Below are positions 1 through 8,225 of a stretch of 64,000 nucleotides of DNA, one piece after another. The position numbers and the translations under genes were made by a program. The notes under the pieces are model-generated. The model saw nothing but the letters and a program-made list of their open reading frames with translations. It was not told the DNA's origin and did no database searches. How positions within the stretch are numbered: the first letter of the stretch is position 1; every line of letters begins with the position of its first letter. The stretch is from Lachnospiraceae bacterium UBA1712 (lineage in GTDB: Bacteria > Bacillota > Clostridia > Lachnospirales > Lachnospiraceae): assembly GCA_002317175.1 (NCBI GenBank), contig DCJA01000023.1, positions 134,409 through 198,408 on the forward strand, given 5' to 3'.

Positions 1-1
1 A

Positions 2-238
2 ACTGGCAAAGACCTTCTTGATCCGGGGCAGTGGTTCAAGAGCAATTATCCTATTCTTACTTCAAGAAGTGTTCAGGGAGAATATGGTACAGGTCATAAC
101 GCGTATGTTATTGACCCAGAAGGCAGGGTATGGAATACATACCATGCAAGATTTGGAGCAACAGCGCCAAGAAGCAGTTCTATCCGTCAGGTATTCTTTG
201 ACGTGGACGGAGTTCCTGTGCTGGATGTAGTTTTATAA
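2..238 (+). CDS. C-terminal end of a glycoside hydrolase family 43-like protein (partial)
   Basis: The open frame enters from before the window and stops with TAA at 236-238, giving 78 residues. The visible part contains GTGHNAYVIDPEGRVWNTYHAR, the type of glycine-histidine-asparagine strand followed by a 'W/V-x-x-YHAR' strand that closes the five-bladed propeller of GH43 arabinanases and arabinofuranosidases, and it ends with a 'V-F-F-D-VDGVPV' strand usual near the end of these domains. The family would cleave arabinan or arabinoxylan side chains. Catalytic residues lie in the missing N-terminal part, so the exact activity and secretion cannot be judged. The frame differs from the overlapping ORF at 18-230, which is a shadow. 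Confidence 0.55.
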   Translation, partial: TGKDLLDPGQWFKSNYPILTSRSVQGEYGTGHNAYVIDPEGRVWNTYHARFGATAPRSSSIRQVFFDVDGVPVLDVVL

Positions 239-244
239 AACAGT

Positions 245-285
245 AACCCTCCATACTGGCTTGACCAGTATGGAGGGTTTTATTT
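245..285 (+). terminator. Rho-independent terminator after the GH43-like gene
   Basis: A perfect 15-bp inverted repeat (245-259 with 265-279) around a 5-nt loop is followed by a T-rich run. It lies 7 nt after the stop codon. Confidence 0.9.
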
Positions 286-300
286 ATAAGAAAAAAGTTA

Positions 301-329
301 TTGACAGAACTGTATTATGGAGATATATT
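301..329 (+). promoter_or_regulatory. Consensus sigma-A promoter of the first GntR-ABC operon
   Basis: TTGACA at 301-306, a 17-bp spacer and TATATT at 324-329. Transcription would start near 336, inside the palindrome described next. Confidence 0.8.
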
Positions 330-359
330 AAGTGTACTACAACACGTAGTACACTTAAT
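327..359. promoter_or_regulatory. Perfect palindromic operator overlapping the -10 box and start site
   Basis: Two 14-bp arms, perfectly complementary (327-340 and 346-359), flank a 5-nt centre. The inner part reads GTGTACTAC/GTAGTACAC. The position over the -10 box and transcription start, right in front of a GntR/YtrA-type gene, fits an autorepression site. YtrA-family regulators are known to repress their own ABC operons from such palindromes; binding here is inferred. Confidence 0.7.
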
Positions 360-394
360 GCGAGCATAAGGAATTAGTGAAAGGAGAGTATATC

Positions 395-760
395 GTGATA
401 TGGATTGATTATAAGGATGCGACTCCCATATATGAGCAGATAGTCAGCAGATTTAAGAATCTTATTGTCAAGGGTGCTTTGCAACCGGATGAGAAGATGC
501 CTTCAGTAAGAAATCTTGCCATGGAGCTGTCTATTAATCCTAATACCATTCAGAAGGCCTATATGATTCTTGAGCAGCAGGGATTTATATACACGGTTAA
601 GGGAAGAGGCAATTTCGTAGCAGGCGACGTTGGTCTAAAGGATATAAAAAGAGGGGAAATTTTTGAGAAACTCTCTGCCATCATAGACGAATCAAAAGAA
701 GCGGGTATTGAGGTGGATGAGTTAATTGAGTATATGAAAAGGGAAGGGGACAGATCATGA
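395..760 (+). CDS. GntR family (YtrA subfamily) transcriptional regulator
   Basis: A 121-residue protein with an N-terminal winged helix-turn-helix (about residues 8-75: PIYEQI, then PSVRNLA, NPNTIQKAY and a KGRGNFV wing) and only a short C-terminal helix pair. The lack of a ligand-binding domain is typical of the YtrA subfamily, whose members repress adjacent ABC transporter genes and respond to cell-envelope or antibiotic stress in Bacillus. GTG at 395 is chosen because AAAGGAGAG (379-387) sits at correct spacing; an upstream GTG at 377 lies before that site. The stop overlaps the ATG of the ABC gene (ATGA), so the two are translationally coupled. The palindrome at 327-359 is its likely target. 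Confidence 0.88.
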   Translation: MIWIDYKDATPIYEQIVSRFKNLIVKGALQPDEKMPSVRNLAMELSINPNTIQKAYMILEQQGFIYTVKGRGNFVAGDVGLKDIKRGEIFEKLSAIIDESKEAGIEVDELIEYMKREGDRS

Positions 761-1665
761 TAGAAGTTAAAAATGTAAGTAAATCATTTGATGGATTCGT
801 GGCTGTTAAGAATATGAACCTGAGCATTAACTCGGGAATGGTATATGGACTTCTTGGTACCAATGGTGCAGGTAAGTCTACTTTGATGAGAATGATATCA
901 GGTGTGTTAAAGCCTGATGAGGGATGTGTGTTATTGGATAAGATGAACACATATGACAATCCAGAGATTAAGAAGAATATATTTTTTATAGCTGATGACG
1001 CTTATTTCTTTTCTTATAGTTCAGCTGAGGATATGGCCAAATATTATGCTGGATTATATGAGAACTTCGATATGGAGTTGTTTGGTCAGCTTACAGAGAA
1101 GTTTTCGCTGGATAAAAAAAGAAAAATAGGCACATTTTCAAAAGGCATGAAAAAGCAGTTATCAATAATACTTGGTGTATGTGCAAAGACGAATTATCTT
1201 CTGTGTGATGAGACCTTTGATGGACTTGATCCTGTTATGAGACAGGCAGTTAAGAGCCTGCTTGCCAAGGAAATGTCAGAGAGATCATTAACACCTGTAA
1301 TTGCTTCTCATAACTTAAGAGAACTGGAAGATATCTGTGATACAGTGGGACTGATTCATCAGGGAGGAGTACTGCTTTCTAAGGATCTTGATGATATCAA
1401 ATGTAATATCCAGAAGGTTCAGTGTGTGTTTAGTGAAGAGGGTGGACTGAACATATTAAAGAATATATGTGATGTAATCCAGTGCAATACAAGAGGCAGT
1501 CTGCACGTTATTACAATCAGAGGAAAGCGCGATGAAGTTGAGGCAAAACTTGATTCAATCAAAACTGTATTCTGTGAGGTATTGCCACTTACCCTTGAAG
1601 AAATATTTATAAGCGAAACGGAGGTAGTGGGTTATGACATCAAAAAACTCTTACTGGAAGCTTAG
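757..1665 (+). CDS. ABC transporter ATP-binding protein (YtrB-like)
   Basis: A 302-residue single ATPase domain with Walker A GTNGAGKST (34-42), a signature-like FSKGMKKQLS (about 128-137), Walker B LLCDETFDGLDP and a switch histidine in IASHNLREL. The YLLCDETFDGLDP form and the degenerate FSKGM signature are usual for ATPases paired with ABC-2 permeases under GntR control. A roughly 70-residue C-terminal extension follows the ATPase core. It overlaps the regulator gene by 4 nt and the permease gene by 32 nt. It would energise the membrane protein encoded next; the substrate is unknown. Confidence 0.9.
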   Translation: MIEVKNVSKSFDGFVAVKNMNLSINSGMVYGLLGTNGAGKSTLMRMISGVLKPDEGCVLLDKMNTYDNPEIKKNIFFIADDAYFFSYSSAEDMAKYYAGLYENFDMELFGQLTEKFSLDKKRKIGTFSKGMKKQLSIILGVCAKTNYLLCDETFDGLDPVMRQAVKSLLAKEMSERSLTPVIASHNLRELEDICDTVGLIHQGGVLLSKDLDDIKCNIQKVQCVFSEEGGLNILKNICDVIQCNTRGSLHVITIRGKRDEVEAKLDSIKTVFCEVLPLTLEEIFISETEVVGYDIKKLLLEA

Positions 1666-3739
1666 CATATCCAATTTTAAAAGAAGAATTCCATATTTTG
1701 TTTTAAGTTTCTTATTTTGCTTTATTATGATTCCTGCAGTTATGTATTTTGAATGCTTATCATATACAAACTATATGGGAGACTATAATTATCAGTATAT
1801 AAAGCAGAGCCTTGCTAATACAATTGCAGGTGCATATGTTCATGACATTATTGCAGTGATTCTGGCAGTACTGTTTGCTATAACCGGAAATGCATGGAAC
1901 AACAGTCAGAAGAAAAATGACTTCTATAAAGCACTTCCTGTAAAGGAGAATACCAGATTTGTTTATATTCATCTGAACAGCTTTATAAGCTTTATATTGT
2001 GCTTCGGTATCAATCTTATTTTTGCTAATCTGATAGTGGCCTGCTATAAATTTTATGAGACCACTTTTGTTGTTGCAAGTTTATATTCACTGTTAATACA
2101 TTCACTTGAATTTATGGCAGTGTATATGTTATCTGTTATAGCTCAGTATCTTACTGGCAATGCTGTGCTGGCTGTATTGGGCACGGGAATACTGCTCTCT
2201 GCTGAAACTGTGATAAGAATTCTGATGGACCTGTTCAAATCAGAGAATTACAAGACATATGTCAATATGTATCATGAGTTTACAGAGTTCTTTTATAAAG
2301 CTATTACTTCGCCAGTAGCCGGAGCCTTAGCAGCGCATGAAAGTATATCTAGAAAATATGATGATTATTATATTGCTTCAAACTATTCAGAGATATGGCC
2401 TGGAGTGATAAAGACAGTTGTTCAGATAGTAATCTTTACAGTTATCGCATTTTACATATATAAGGCAAGACCTGCTCAGGCTGGTAATAAAAATATTGTA
2501 TTCGATAAAACAAAAGCATATATCAAATGTCTGATAATGATCCCACTGACATCTGTATGCGTGCTACTGTTTATGGAAAATGATAATGGGGCAGTAGTTC
2601 CAAAATATATAGGCATGATATTAGCTCTTGTGATATCTCACATTATTCTTCAGTATGCAATTGAGGGCGATTTCGCAGCGGTTAAGAAGGGCTATATATC
2701 CACTATAATTTCAGGAGCAATTGTTACTGCCATCATGGTCTTTTATAGCATTAGTGGTGTCAACTATGACAGATATAAGCCAGTTCTTGCAGATGTCGAA
2801 AGTCTGGGAATCTGTACTGGAGAAGAGTATGATTACAATTTTAGCAGGGGTGAAGGGATATATAGCTACATATCAAGCAGTGATTATTTCTTTAATGACG
2901 TAAAACTTACAGATGAAACATTTATAAAAGAAACCTTAGAGATTATTAGCAAAAATATAGACAATGGTACCTATTGCTTTGATGATGAATGGACAAAGAA
3001 TCAGATTACTTCAGGAATAGATATTTCCTTTAATTTGAAGAACGGAAAGCAGATAAGCAGATCATATACACTTCCACAGGAAGATTGCGACAAGATTAAG
3101 TATGCAATGTATGATCTGGATGAATATAAGCATGCATCAAATCAGCTTGAGTATCCAGGTAATATAAAGTGTATTGAGAGTGCGGAATATCTAACAGTCG
3201 TTTATCGTGACTATGGAAAGAGTAACAATGATACCTGTACAATCGATGATAAAGAGCTTCAAAAGAAAATGCTTGAGGCAGTCTCACAGGATTATCTGAA
3301 TAGAAGCAGCGAAGTATATACCAATGAGCTTCCTATAGGTTATATCTGTATTGATGTGTATGCACAAAAGAGAGCTAATCAGACATATGAATATAAGGTG
3401 TATGCTGGGGATACTGATACTTTGGCCATTCTTTCAGAACTTAACTATGAATTTAAATCTATCGATCTGTCAAAAATAACGAGCATAGAATTAATTAAGT
3501 ATAATTATAGCGAAGCATCTGAATTAAATGAGAAGAGAGTCACACTTAACCAAGAGGACGATCTCTTTGAAGAAGTACGTAATCATCTGGTTAATCGTGA
3601 GGCATACTATAATTCAAGGCTGCCAGGAAAATACTCTTCTATATATGACATTTGTGCATATGCAGAAGACGGAAGCAGCATAGAAGTTGCATTGAAGGGA
3701 AAAGATGAAATCAAAGGTCTGGAAGAATTATTCCAGTAA
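1634..3739 (+). CDS. Large ABC-2 type membrane protein with extracytoplasmic domain (DUF6449-like)
   Basis: A 701-residue partner of the preceding ATPase. The first ~380 residues contain about eight hydrophobic segments (for example 16-38, 56-73, 110-135, 145-165, 170-190, 250-275, 295-315, 325-380). The last ~320 residues are hydrophilic and Tyr/Asp-rich, and probably face outside. The layout resembles DUF6449-type permeases found with YtrB-like ATPases in Lachnospiraceae; that family name is from memory. Start ATG 1634 has GGAGG at 1620-1624, inside the upstream gene. Being the only permease in this operon, it may homodimerise. Substrate unknown; a role in antimicrobial-peptide or envelope stress is inferred from the GntR context. 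Confidence 0.75.
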   Translation: MTSKNSYWKLSISNFKRRIPYFVLSFLFCFIMIPAVMYFECLSYTNYMGDYNYQYIKQSLANTIAGAYVHDIIAVILAVLFAITGNAWNNSQKKNDFYKALPVKENTRFVYIHLNSFISFILCFGINLIFANLIVACYKFYETTFVVASLYSLLIHSLEFMAVYMLSVIAQYLTGNAVLAVLGTGILLSAETVIRILMDLFKSENYKTYVNMYHEFTEFFYKAITSPVAGALAAHESISRKYDDYYIASNYSEIWPGVIKTVVQIVIFTVIAFYIYKARPAQAGNKNIVFDKTKAYIKCLIMIPLTSVCVLLFMENDNGAVVPKYIGMILALVISHIILQYAIEGDFAAVKKGYISTIISGAIVTAIMVFYSISGVNYDRYKPVLADVESLGICTGEEYDYNFSRGEGIYSYISSSDYFFNDVKLTDETFIKETLEIISKNIDNGTYCFDDEWTKNQITSGIDISFNLKNGKQISRSYTLPQEDCDKIKYAMYDLDEYKHASNQLEYPGNIKCIESAEYLTVVYRDYGKSNNDTCTIDDKELQKKMLEAVSQDYLNRSSEVYTNELPIGYICIDVYAQKRANQTYEYKVYAGDTDTLAILSELNYEFKSIDLSKITSIELIKYNYSEASELNEKRVTLNQEDDLFEEVRNHLVNREAYYNSRLPGKYSSIYDICAYAEDGSSIEVALKGKDEIKGLEELFQ

Positions 3740-3809
3740 AAGGGGATTTGTAAATGGTGTAGTCAGCCACATTAAGAAAATGACATAAAAAAGGGGAGTA
3801 TTTACGAAG

Positions 3810-3852
3810 GGATGCAGGCATCGAAAGTGCCTGTGTCCTTTTTGCTGTTTTT
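3810..3852 (+). terminator. Terminator of the first GntR-ABC operon
   Basis: An 11-bp stem (3810-3820 with 3828-3838, two G.U pairs) with a 7-nt loop is followed by CTTTTTGCTGTTTTT. Confidence 0.8.
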
Positions 3853-3937
3853 ACGGGTGAAAAAATATTGTATTTATAACTTAACGCAAAAAATTCTATA
3901 ACTGTTCATATTACGATTATTTAACGTTATTTAACGA

Positions 3938-3966
3938 TTGACAGAACAACATCAAATGTATATATT
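3938..3966 (+). promoter_or_regulatory. Consensus promoter of the second GntR-ABC operon
   Basis: TTGACA at 3938-3943, 17-bp spacer, TATATT at 3961-3966: the same -35, spacing and -10 as the first module's promoter. Confidence 0.8.
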
Positions 3967-3977
3967 GAATATATACA
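3957..3977. promoter_or_regulatory. Perfect palindrome covering the -10 box (putative GntR operator)
   Basis: Arms TGTATATAT and ATATATACA with a 3-nt centre. It overlaps the -10 hexamer of the promoter, mirroring the arrangement at 327-359 but with a different sequence, so the two regulators probably recognise different sites. Confidence 0.6.
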
Positions 3978-4092
3978 ATATTGAATGCGGAGTAGTGATA
4001 CGTACAGATTTGCGCAGATTTGTATATTTTGCTAGCCGTTCGCTCGAAGTATTTACCAAAGTGGCATTTGCGCAATTGCCATGGGAGAAAAG

Positions 4093-4473
4093 ATGGATAT
4101 TATTATTAGCAATAGCTCTGGTGTGCCAATATATGAGCAGATTGAGGAGCAGATTAAAAGCCAGATTATGACAGGAGAATTAATGGAAGGAGATGCACTT
4201 CCTTCTATGCGTGTTCTGGCAAAGGATTTGAAGATAAGCATCATTACAACAAAAAGAGCATATGAGGATCTTGAAAGAGAAGGATTTATTGAATCTGTAA
4301 CAGGAAAAGGCAGCTTTGTTAAGGGCATCAATAGTGACATTGTGAAGGAAAATATGATGTTCGCTATTCAGGAACTTCTTGAAGCAGCTGTAGATAAGGC
4401 AATTCTAGGTAAGATTTCCCAAGAAGAATTAAGTGAGATGCTTAAGCTTTTATACGATGAGAAAAAATTGTAA
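4093..4473 (+). CDS. GntR family (YtrA subfamily) transcriptional regulator
   Basis: A 126-residue paralogue of the regulator at 395-760: N-terminal winged helix (PIYEQIEEQI, PSMRVLAKDL, TTKRAYEDLEREGFIESVTGKGSFV) and a short C-terminal helical tail with no effector domain. ATG 4093 is preferred over ATG 4081 because GGGAG at 4083-4087 gives a normal ribosome-site distance and homologues begin with a similar MxIxIxNxSGVPIYEQI strand. It heads a five-gene operon of ABC ATPase, two permeases and a CPBP protease. It probably represses its own promoter through the palindrome at 3957-3977. Confidence 0.88.
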   Translation: MDIIISNSSGVPIYEQIEEQIKSQIMTGELMEGDALPSMRVLAKDLKISIITTKRAYEDLEREGFIESVTGKGSFVKGINSDIVKENMMFAIQELLEAAVDKAILGKISQEELSEMLKLLYDEKKL

Positions 4474-4483
4474 AGCGTGATAA

Positions 4484-4537
4484 CGGGACACTTTTAGAGA
4501 TAGGGTGCACATCCCTGTGACAAAGGAAACGTCCCCG
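4484..4537. repeat. Possible REP-like palindromic element
   Basis: CGGGAC (4484-4489) and GTCCCCG (4531-4537) are complementary ends of a 54-nt segment that also holds an inner AGGG/CCCT hairpin and GTGACAAAGGAAAC. Similar short GGGAC...GTCCC elements are scattered in clostridial genomes, as far as I recall. Only one copy is present in this window, so the repeat status is an inference. Confidence 0.35.
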
Positions 4538-4547
4538 AGGAGAATGT

Positions 4548-5492
4548 ATGAATGTAATTGATATTAAGAATGTTACCAAAGACTATGGTGACTTCAAACT
4601 TGATAATGTGAGTTTTGCGGTACCTGAGGGTTCGGTGTGTGGATTCATAGGACAGAATGGTGCGGGAAAGACAACAACAATAAAGGCAATTCTTGATGCG
4701 ATAGGTGTGGACTCAGGAAATGTTCTCGTGTTTGGAGAGGATATGAAGATTAACGGCGCCAGACTTCGTGAAGACATTGGTGTTGTATTTGATGAGATGG
4801 GCTTCCATGAGTTTATGACAGGCAAAGATATAAATATCATGATGAAGAATATCTACAAGAACTGGGATGAGAAGGTGTTTTTTGATTATCTTAAAAGATT
4901 TTCTCTTCCATCAAAGAAGAAGTGCGGAGATTTCTCACGTGGTATGCGTATGAAATTGCAGATAGCTGTAGCGCTTTCGCATGGTGCCAAGCTTCTTATT
5001 ATGGATGAGCCGACCAGTGGTCTTGATCCAATTGTCCGTAATGAGATGCTTCAGATTTTTAGAGAATATGTAATAGAAGAGGACCATACAATTCTTCTTT
5101 CTTCGCATATTACAGGTGACTTGGAGAAGATTGCGGATGAAGTAGTGTTTATTGATGGCGGAAAAATAGTTCTTAATGGCAATAAGGATGATCTACTTGA
5201 AAAACACGGCATTCTCAAATGTAAAAAGGATGAATTATCTCTTATAAGTGAATCCCTAATTGTTTCTGCTCAGCCGGGAGTATATGGTGTTGAGGTTTTG
5301 GTAAATGACAAAAAGTCCTGCAAAAAGCTTTATCCTGAAATGATTATTGAGCAGGCTTCTCTTGAAGATATTATGCTTTTCTACATTAACAGGATGCATA
5401 CCAATGTTGCTTGTAGCAACATTAGCGGCAGTGACATTTCCGAAGGAATGTCACGAGAGCAAGCCTCGAAAGAGGCTGAGGAGGCATTATGA
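4548..5492 (+). CDS. ABC transporter ATP-binding protein
   Basis: A 314-residue ATPase: Walker A GQNGAGKTT (34-42), signature FSRGMRMKLQIA, Walker B LLIMDEPTSGLDP and switch motif LLSSHITGDLEK. The C-terminal ~90 residues form an extension after the ATPase core. The ribosome site AGGAGA precedes ATG 4548. It overlaps the next permease gene by 4 nt and is expected to drive the two ABC-2 membrane proteins encoded downstream, as in small bacteriocin or lantibiotic immunity exporters; the substrate is not evident. Confidence 0.9.
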   Translation: MNVIDIKNVTKDYGDFKLDNVSFAVPEGSVCGFIGQNGAGKTTTIKAILDAIGVDSGNVLVFGEDMKINGARLREDIGVVFDEMGFHEFMTGKDINIMMKNIYKNWDEKVFFDYLKRFSLPSKKKCGDFSRGMRMKLQIAVALSHGAKLLIMDEPTSGLDPIVRNEMLQIFREYVIEEDHTILLSSHITGDLEKIADEVVFIDGGKIVLNGNKDDLLEKHGILKCKKDELSLISESLIVSAQPGVYGVEVLVNDKKSCKKLYPEMIIEQASLEDIMLFYINRMHTNVACSNISGSDISEGMSREQASKEAEEAL

Positions 5493-6244
5493 AAGGTTTG
5501 ATTATCAAAGACTTCATGGTTCTTCGGAAAAATCTTATTGAATTTGTGATGATATTATCTTTATCCAGCGTTGTAGCAATAATGTTTATCTTAAGTGCTC
5601 AGTATGGAAATCTCGCCAGTGCAAAGGAAAGCCTGCTTGCAGATCCGCAGGTTGGTGAATTTGGACTTATTAGTATGACATCCCTTGCATTGACGTGCTA
5701 TCTGTTTGTGCCAATGGCAGCAGTAGCTGATATGTCATACATATTCAGGGAAGATGGGAAAGCTGGTTTTTCCTCTGTAGCGGCAGTTTTGCCTGTAACA
5801 GTAAGACAAAGAGTCAGTGCAAGATATATTACTATTCTTTGTACTTTGGTGGCAGGTGTTATATTTGATATATTTGCAGCGCTTATTATTTCAAGAATGA
5901 CGGAGCTGATAGTATTTGGTGAAATGATAAATATGATATTTGCTGTAGCATCATTTTTAATGATATATAGCTCTCTTTGCATATTCGAATGTATTCTTTG
6001 GGGACAGGGAAAAGAGGAGGTTGCCATGATTGTATCTACCGTTATAATCATGGTAGTAATGGTCGTATGTGGATATCAGAAATTTAAGAATGCAATTTTT
6101 AACAATGATGATCAAATAATGAAAGACATTATGGAACTTCTTAAGCATAAAGCATACATCCTTGTGATAATTGCATTAGTTACTCTTATTCTTAGCTACA
6201 CCTGTTCAGTTGCTGTGGCAAACAGAAAGCGGGGTGTTATATAA
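5489..6244 (+). CDS. ABC-2 type transporter permease
   Basis: A 251-residue integral membrane protein with about six hydrophobic segments (around 20-40, 65-85, 105-130, 150-170, 180-200, 220-240). It begins MKGLIIKDFMVLRKN, a cytoplasmic start typical of ABC-2 membrane family 5 permeases. Start at 5489 overlaps the ATPase gene (ATGA) with GAGGAGG just upstream, and its stop overlaps the next ATG, so all three are translationally coupled. It is half of a two-permease channel with the following gene. Confidence 0.85.
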   Translation: MKGLIIKDFMVLRKNLIEFVMILSLSSVVAIMFILSAQYGNLASAKESLLADPQVGEFGLISMTSLALTCYLFVPMAAVADMSYIFREDGKAGFSSVAAVLPVTVRQRVSARYITILCTLVAGVIFDIFAALIISRMTELIVFGEMINMIFAVASFLMIYSSLCIFECILWGQGKEEVAMIVSTVIIMVVMVVCGYQKFKNAIFNNDDQIMKDIMELLKHKAYILVIIALVTLILSYTCSVAVANRKRGVI

Positions 6245-7068
6245 TGGCAGGATTATTATATAAGGATTTCGTTTCTATCAAAGGAAAGACATATCTGGTT
6301 ATTGGAGCTGTAATCACTCTGCTTATGCTGGGATTAAGAGTTATATATGGAATTGTTGAAAGTGGTTCAAGCGCAGAAGAGGTAGTGTTTGCTCTTCTTT
6401 TTATTATCAGTGCATATATACCATTTTCATGTATAGTGCTGACCTGCATTACAAATATGTTACCCTGCAAGGTAATAGATGATGAAAAAAAGAATAAGAT
6501 AAATGATTACATAGGTTCACTGCCACTTACACAACAGCAGTATGTTTTGTCAAAATACCTATTTGTTGCGATATTAATATATGTCATTTTTTCAGTAGAA
6601 ACTATGTGGGGAGTTATTTCTATGTCATTTTGCGAAGGCAATAATGAGATGATTGCTACCACATCAGAACTATTAGAATTCACTGTTGGCTTAATATATC
6701 CGTTGGCTTTGTTCGGATTATTAATGGCGGCTATTGAACTACCAATGATATTTTTGCTGGGGGGAGCAAAGATGCAGGTGATAAAGAATATTGCCATGGA
6801 AATATTGGGTGTAGTGGTATTCGGAGTAATGCTGTTTGTTGATTATAACTGGATTGAAGAGCATGTATCTTTGGAGAATATATTGGCCTGGACGAATAAG
6901 CATAGTTTTGAACTATCAGTATTCAATGTTTTTTCGATAGTTATAATACTGGGGCTGTTCTACTGCTCCTACAGATTTACCTGCAAAATGATGCAGAATA
7001 GAAAATGCAGAAGTCAGATATTTGTCAATGAGACCTCCATAGCGGTTGACAACAGGGAGGTGGCATAG
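6244..7068 (+). CDS. ABC-2 type transporter permease
   Basis: A 274-residue membrane protein beginning MAGLLYKDFVSIKGK, related in layout to the previous gene, with about six hydrophobic segments. The start overlaps the upstream stop by one base (TAATG). The stop abuts the next start at 7069. Together with the genes at 4548 and 5489 it makes a complete ABC-2 exporter (ATPase plus heterodimeric membrane part). Confidence 0.85.
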   Translation: MAGLLYKDFVSIKGKTYLVIGAVITLLMLGLRVIYGIVESGSSAEEVVFALLFIISAYIPFSCIVLTCITNMLPCKVIDDEKKNKINDYIGSLPLTQQQYVLSKYLFVAILIYVIFSVETMWGVISMSFCEGNNEMIATTSELLEFTVGLIYPLALFGLLMAAIELPMIFLLGGAKMQVIKNIAMEILGVVVFGVMLFVDYNWIEEHVSLENILAWTNKHSFELSVFNVFSIVIILGLFYCSYRFTCKMMQNRKCRSQIFVNETSIAVDNREVA

Positions 7069-7947
7069 ATGAATAAGGAATTGGAAAGAAAGAGACTTTT
7101 TATTTTTTTAGGTATTACCTTTACTATTTCATGGATACCAATGATATTACTTGATTGTAGTGGATTTAAGTGGGATGGCACGAGGCCTTATATGGAGTCA
7201 TTGGCAGGTCTGGTTATGCTTTGTCCAGCCATTGCTCATATATTAACAAGGTGGCTTACAAAGGAAGAGTTTGCAGTTGTTGGACAGGACTCCATGATGC
7301 TTGGAATTACTTTTAAGGATAAGAAATGGAAATATTTCTTATTTGCGATGCTGATTCCATGGTTGATAACAGAAATCAGCTGCGCAATTACTCTTTTTAG
7401 ATATCCGGACGTGTTTGATGCCGATTATCTCAGTTCACTGGGAATGGATAGCAGGATAGCATACATATATCCACTTGTGATGATTATAAACGGAAGCGTA
7501 ATTAACTTTGCAGCCTTTGGTGAAGAATTTGGCTGGCGTGGATATATGATGCCGAAGATGATAAAGCTATGGGGGACAAAACCGGCAATTATTGCAGGAG
7601 GAATTATATGGGGAATCTGGCATGCACCACTTACTGTGGCAGGTCACAATTTTGGAACAGATTATCCGGGATTTCCATTTGTAGGAATTGCTATAATGTG
7701 TTTGTTCTGCACATTTATCGGAATGATGCTTACATATGTTACTATTAAATCCGGTTCTATCTGGCCGGCAGCAATAATGCATGCAGTTACCAATAGTAAA
7801 CCAAGTGTACTAATGTGTTTTATTAATAATGAGAAGCTTGCAGATATGATACCTAATTCACTTGGAATGTGGACAGGATTATTAATTCCAACAGTAGTTA
7901 TTGGGACAGTATGTATGATAATGCTTTGCAAAAAAGCAAATGACTGA
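7069..7947 (+). CDS. CPBP family intramembrane glutamic endopeptidase (Abi/CAAX-like)
   Basis: A 292-residue, about eight-pass membrane protein with the three CPBP motifs: EEFGWRG (152-158, the E-E-x3-R active-site motif), a second motif with WHAP (H185), and HAVTN (H238, N242). Family members are membrane proteases related to Rce1; many sit in bacteriocin loci and act in self-immunity or peptide processing. It is the last gene of the second GntR-ABC operon, starting directly after the permease gene with GGGAGG at 7054-7059. Processing of the transported peptide or immunity is a reasonable inference; no bacteriocin precursor was recognised nearby. Confidence 0.85.
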   Translation: MNKELERKRLFIFLGITFTISWIPMILLDCSGFKWDGTRPYMESLAGLVMLCPAIAHILTRWLTKEEFAVVGQDSMMLGITFKDKKWKYFLFAMLIPWLITEISCAITLFRYPDVFDADYLSSLGMDSRIAYIYPLVMIINGSVINFAAFGEEFGWRGYMMPKMIKLWGTKPAIIAGGIIWGIWHAPLTVAGHNFGTDYPGFPFVGIAIMCLFCTFIGMMLTYVTIKSGSIWPAAIMHAVTNSKPSVLMCFINNEKLADMIPNSLGMWTGLLIPTVVIGTVCMIMLCKKAND

Positions 7948-7997
7948 TACATGAAAAAATATTTATTTAATGTTTAAAATTTGTCAAGAAAAAGTAC

Positions 7998-8026
7998 TTG
8001 ACATGAATATAATTCAAGAGTATTAT
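7998..8026 (+). promoter_or_regulatory. Consensus promoter of the BmrCD-like exporter operon
   Basis: TTGACA at 7998-8003, 17-bp spacer, TATTAT at 8021-8026. Transcription from about 8033 would produce a leader of roughly 300 nt before the first transporter start codon at 8332. Confidence 0.8.
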
Positions 8027-8110
8027 GACAAGCAGTTGAGTGAAAACTTACTATGACTTAGGGATGAAAGACATTCTGTGAGTCGGATACTATAAACAAA
8101 GGATTAACGA

Positions 8111-8198
8111 AAGGAGGTAATAACATGATGAAGCTTAGACGAGACCAAAACTTGAAACTTAATAGAAGTATTAGATGTGAGATTACCTCCGGCTTTTT
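8111..8198 (+). promoter_or_regulatory. Leader hairpin 1: ribosome-site-sequestering, terminator-like
   Basis: GGAGGTAAT (8113-8121), which is the ribosome site of leader ORF 1, is perfectly complementary over 9 bp to ATTACCTCC (8182-8190). The right arm is followed by GGC and a T5 run (8194-8198). The structure can thus both hide the ribosome site and act as a weak intrinsic terminator. The loop of 60 nt contains most of the leader ORF and a small TAATA/TATTA hairpin. Confidence 0.6.
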
Positions 8199-8205
8199 AT
8201 ATTAG
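8125..8205 (+). CDS. Leader peptide ORF 1 (26 codons) upstream of the exporter
   Basis: ATG 8125 follows a very strong AAAGGAGGT ribosome site (8111-8118, spacing 6) and the frame runs 26 codons to TAG at 8203-8205. The peptide starts MMKLRRDQNLKLNRS and is basic. Its codons cover both the loop and the right arm of leader hairpin 1, so a translating ribosome would prevent that hairpin. No homologue is recognised; it is proposed as a regulatory leader peptide because of its position, strength of the ribosome site and overlap with the structure. Confidence 0.55.
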   Translation: MMKLRRDQNLKLNRSIRCEITSGFLY

Positions 8206-8225
8206 CGTATGCGAAAGGACATTGT

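Larger units (their letters stand above)
3740..4092. other. 353-bp intergenic region between the two GntR-ABC modules
   Basis: It holds the terminator at 3810-3852, the promoter at 3938-3966 and the palindrome at 3957-3977. A further 20-nt near-palindrome at 4062-4081 (arms TGGCA/TGCCA around TTGCGCAA-like centre) ends at the ATG of 4081 and lies just upstream of the GGGAG ribosome site, so it could influence translation of the regulator. No coding potential was recognised. Confidence 0.6.

Noticed and set aside
4030..4080. Possible fourth, degenerate copy of the structured element (CCGTTCGCTCGA)
   Set aside because: Only a few scattered bases match and neither the core stem nor the tandem GA loop can form.
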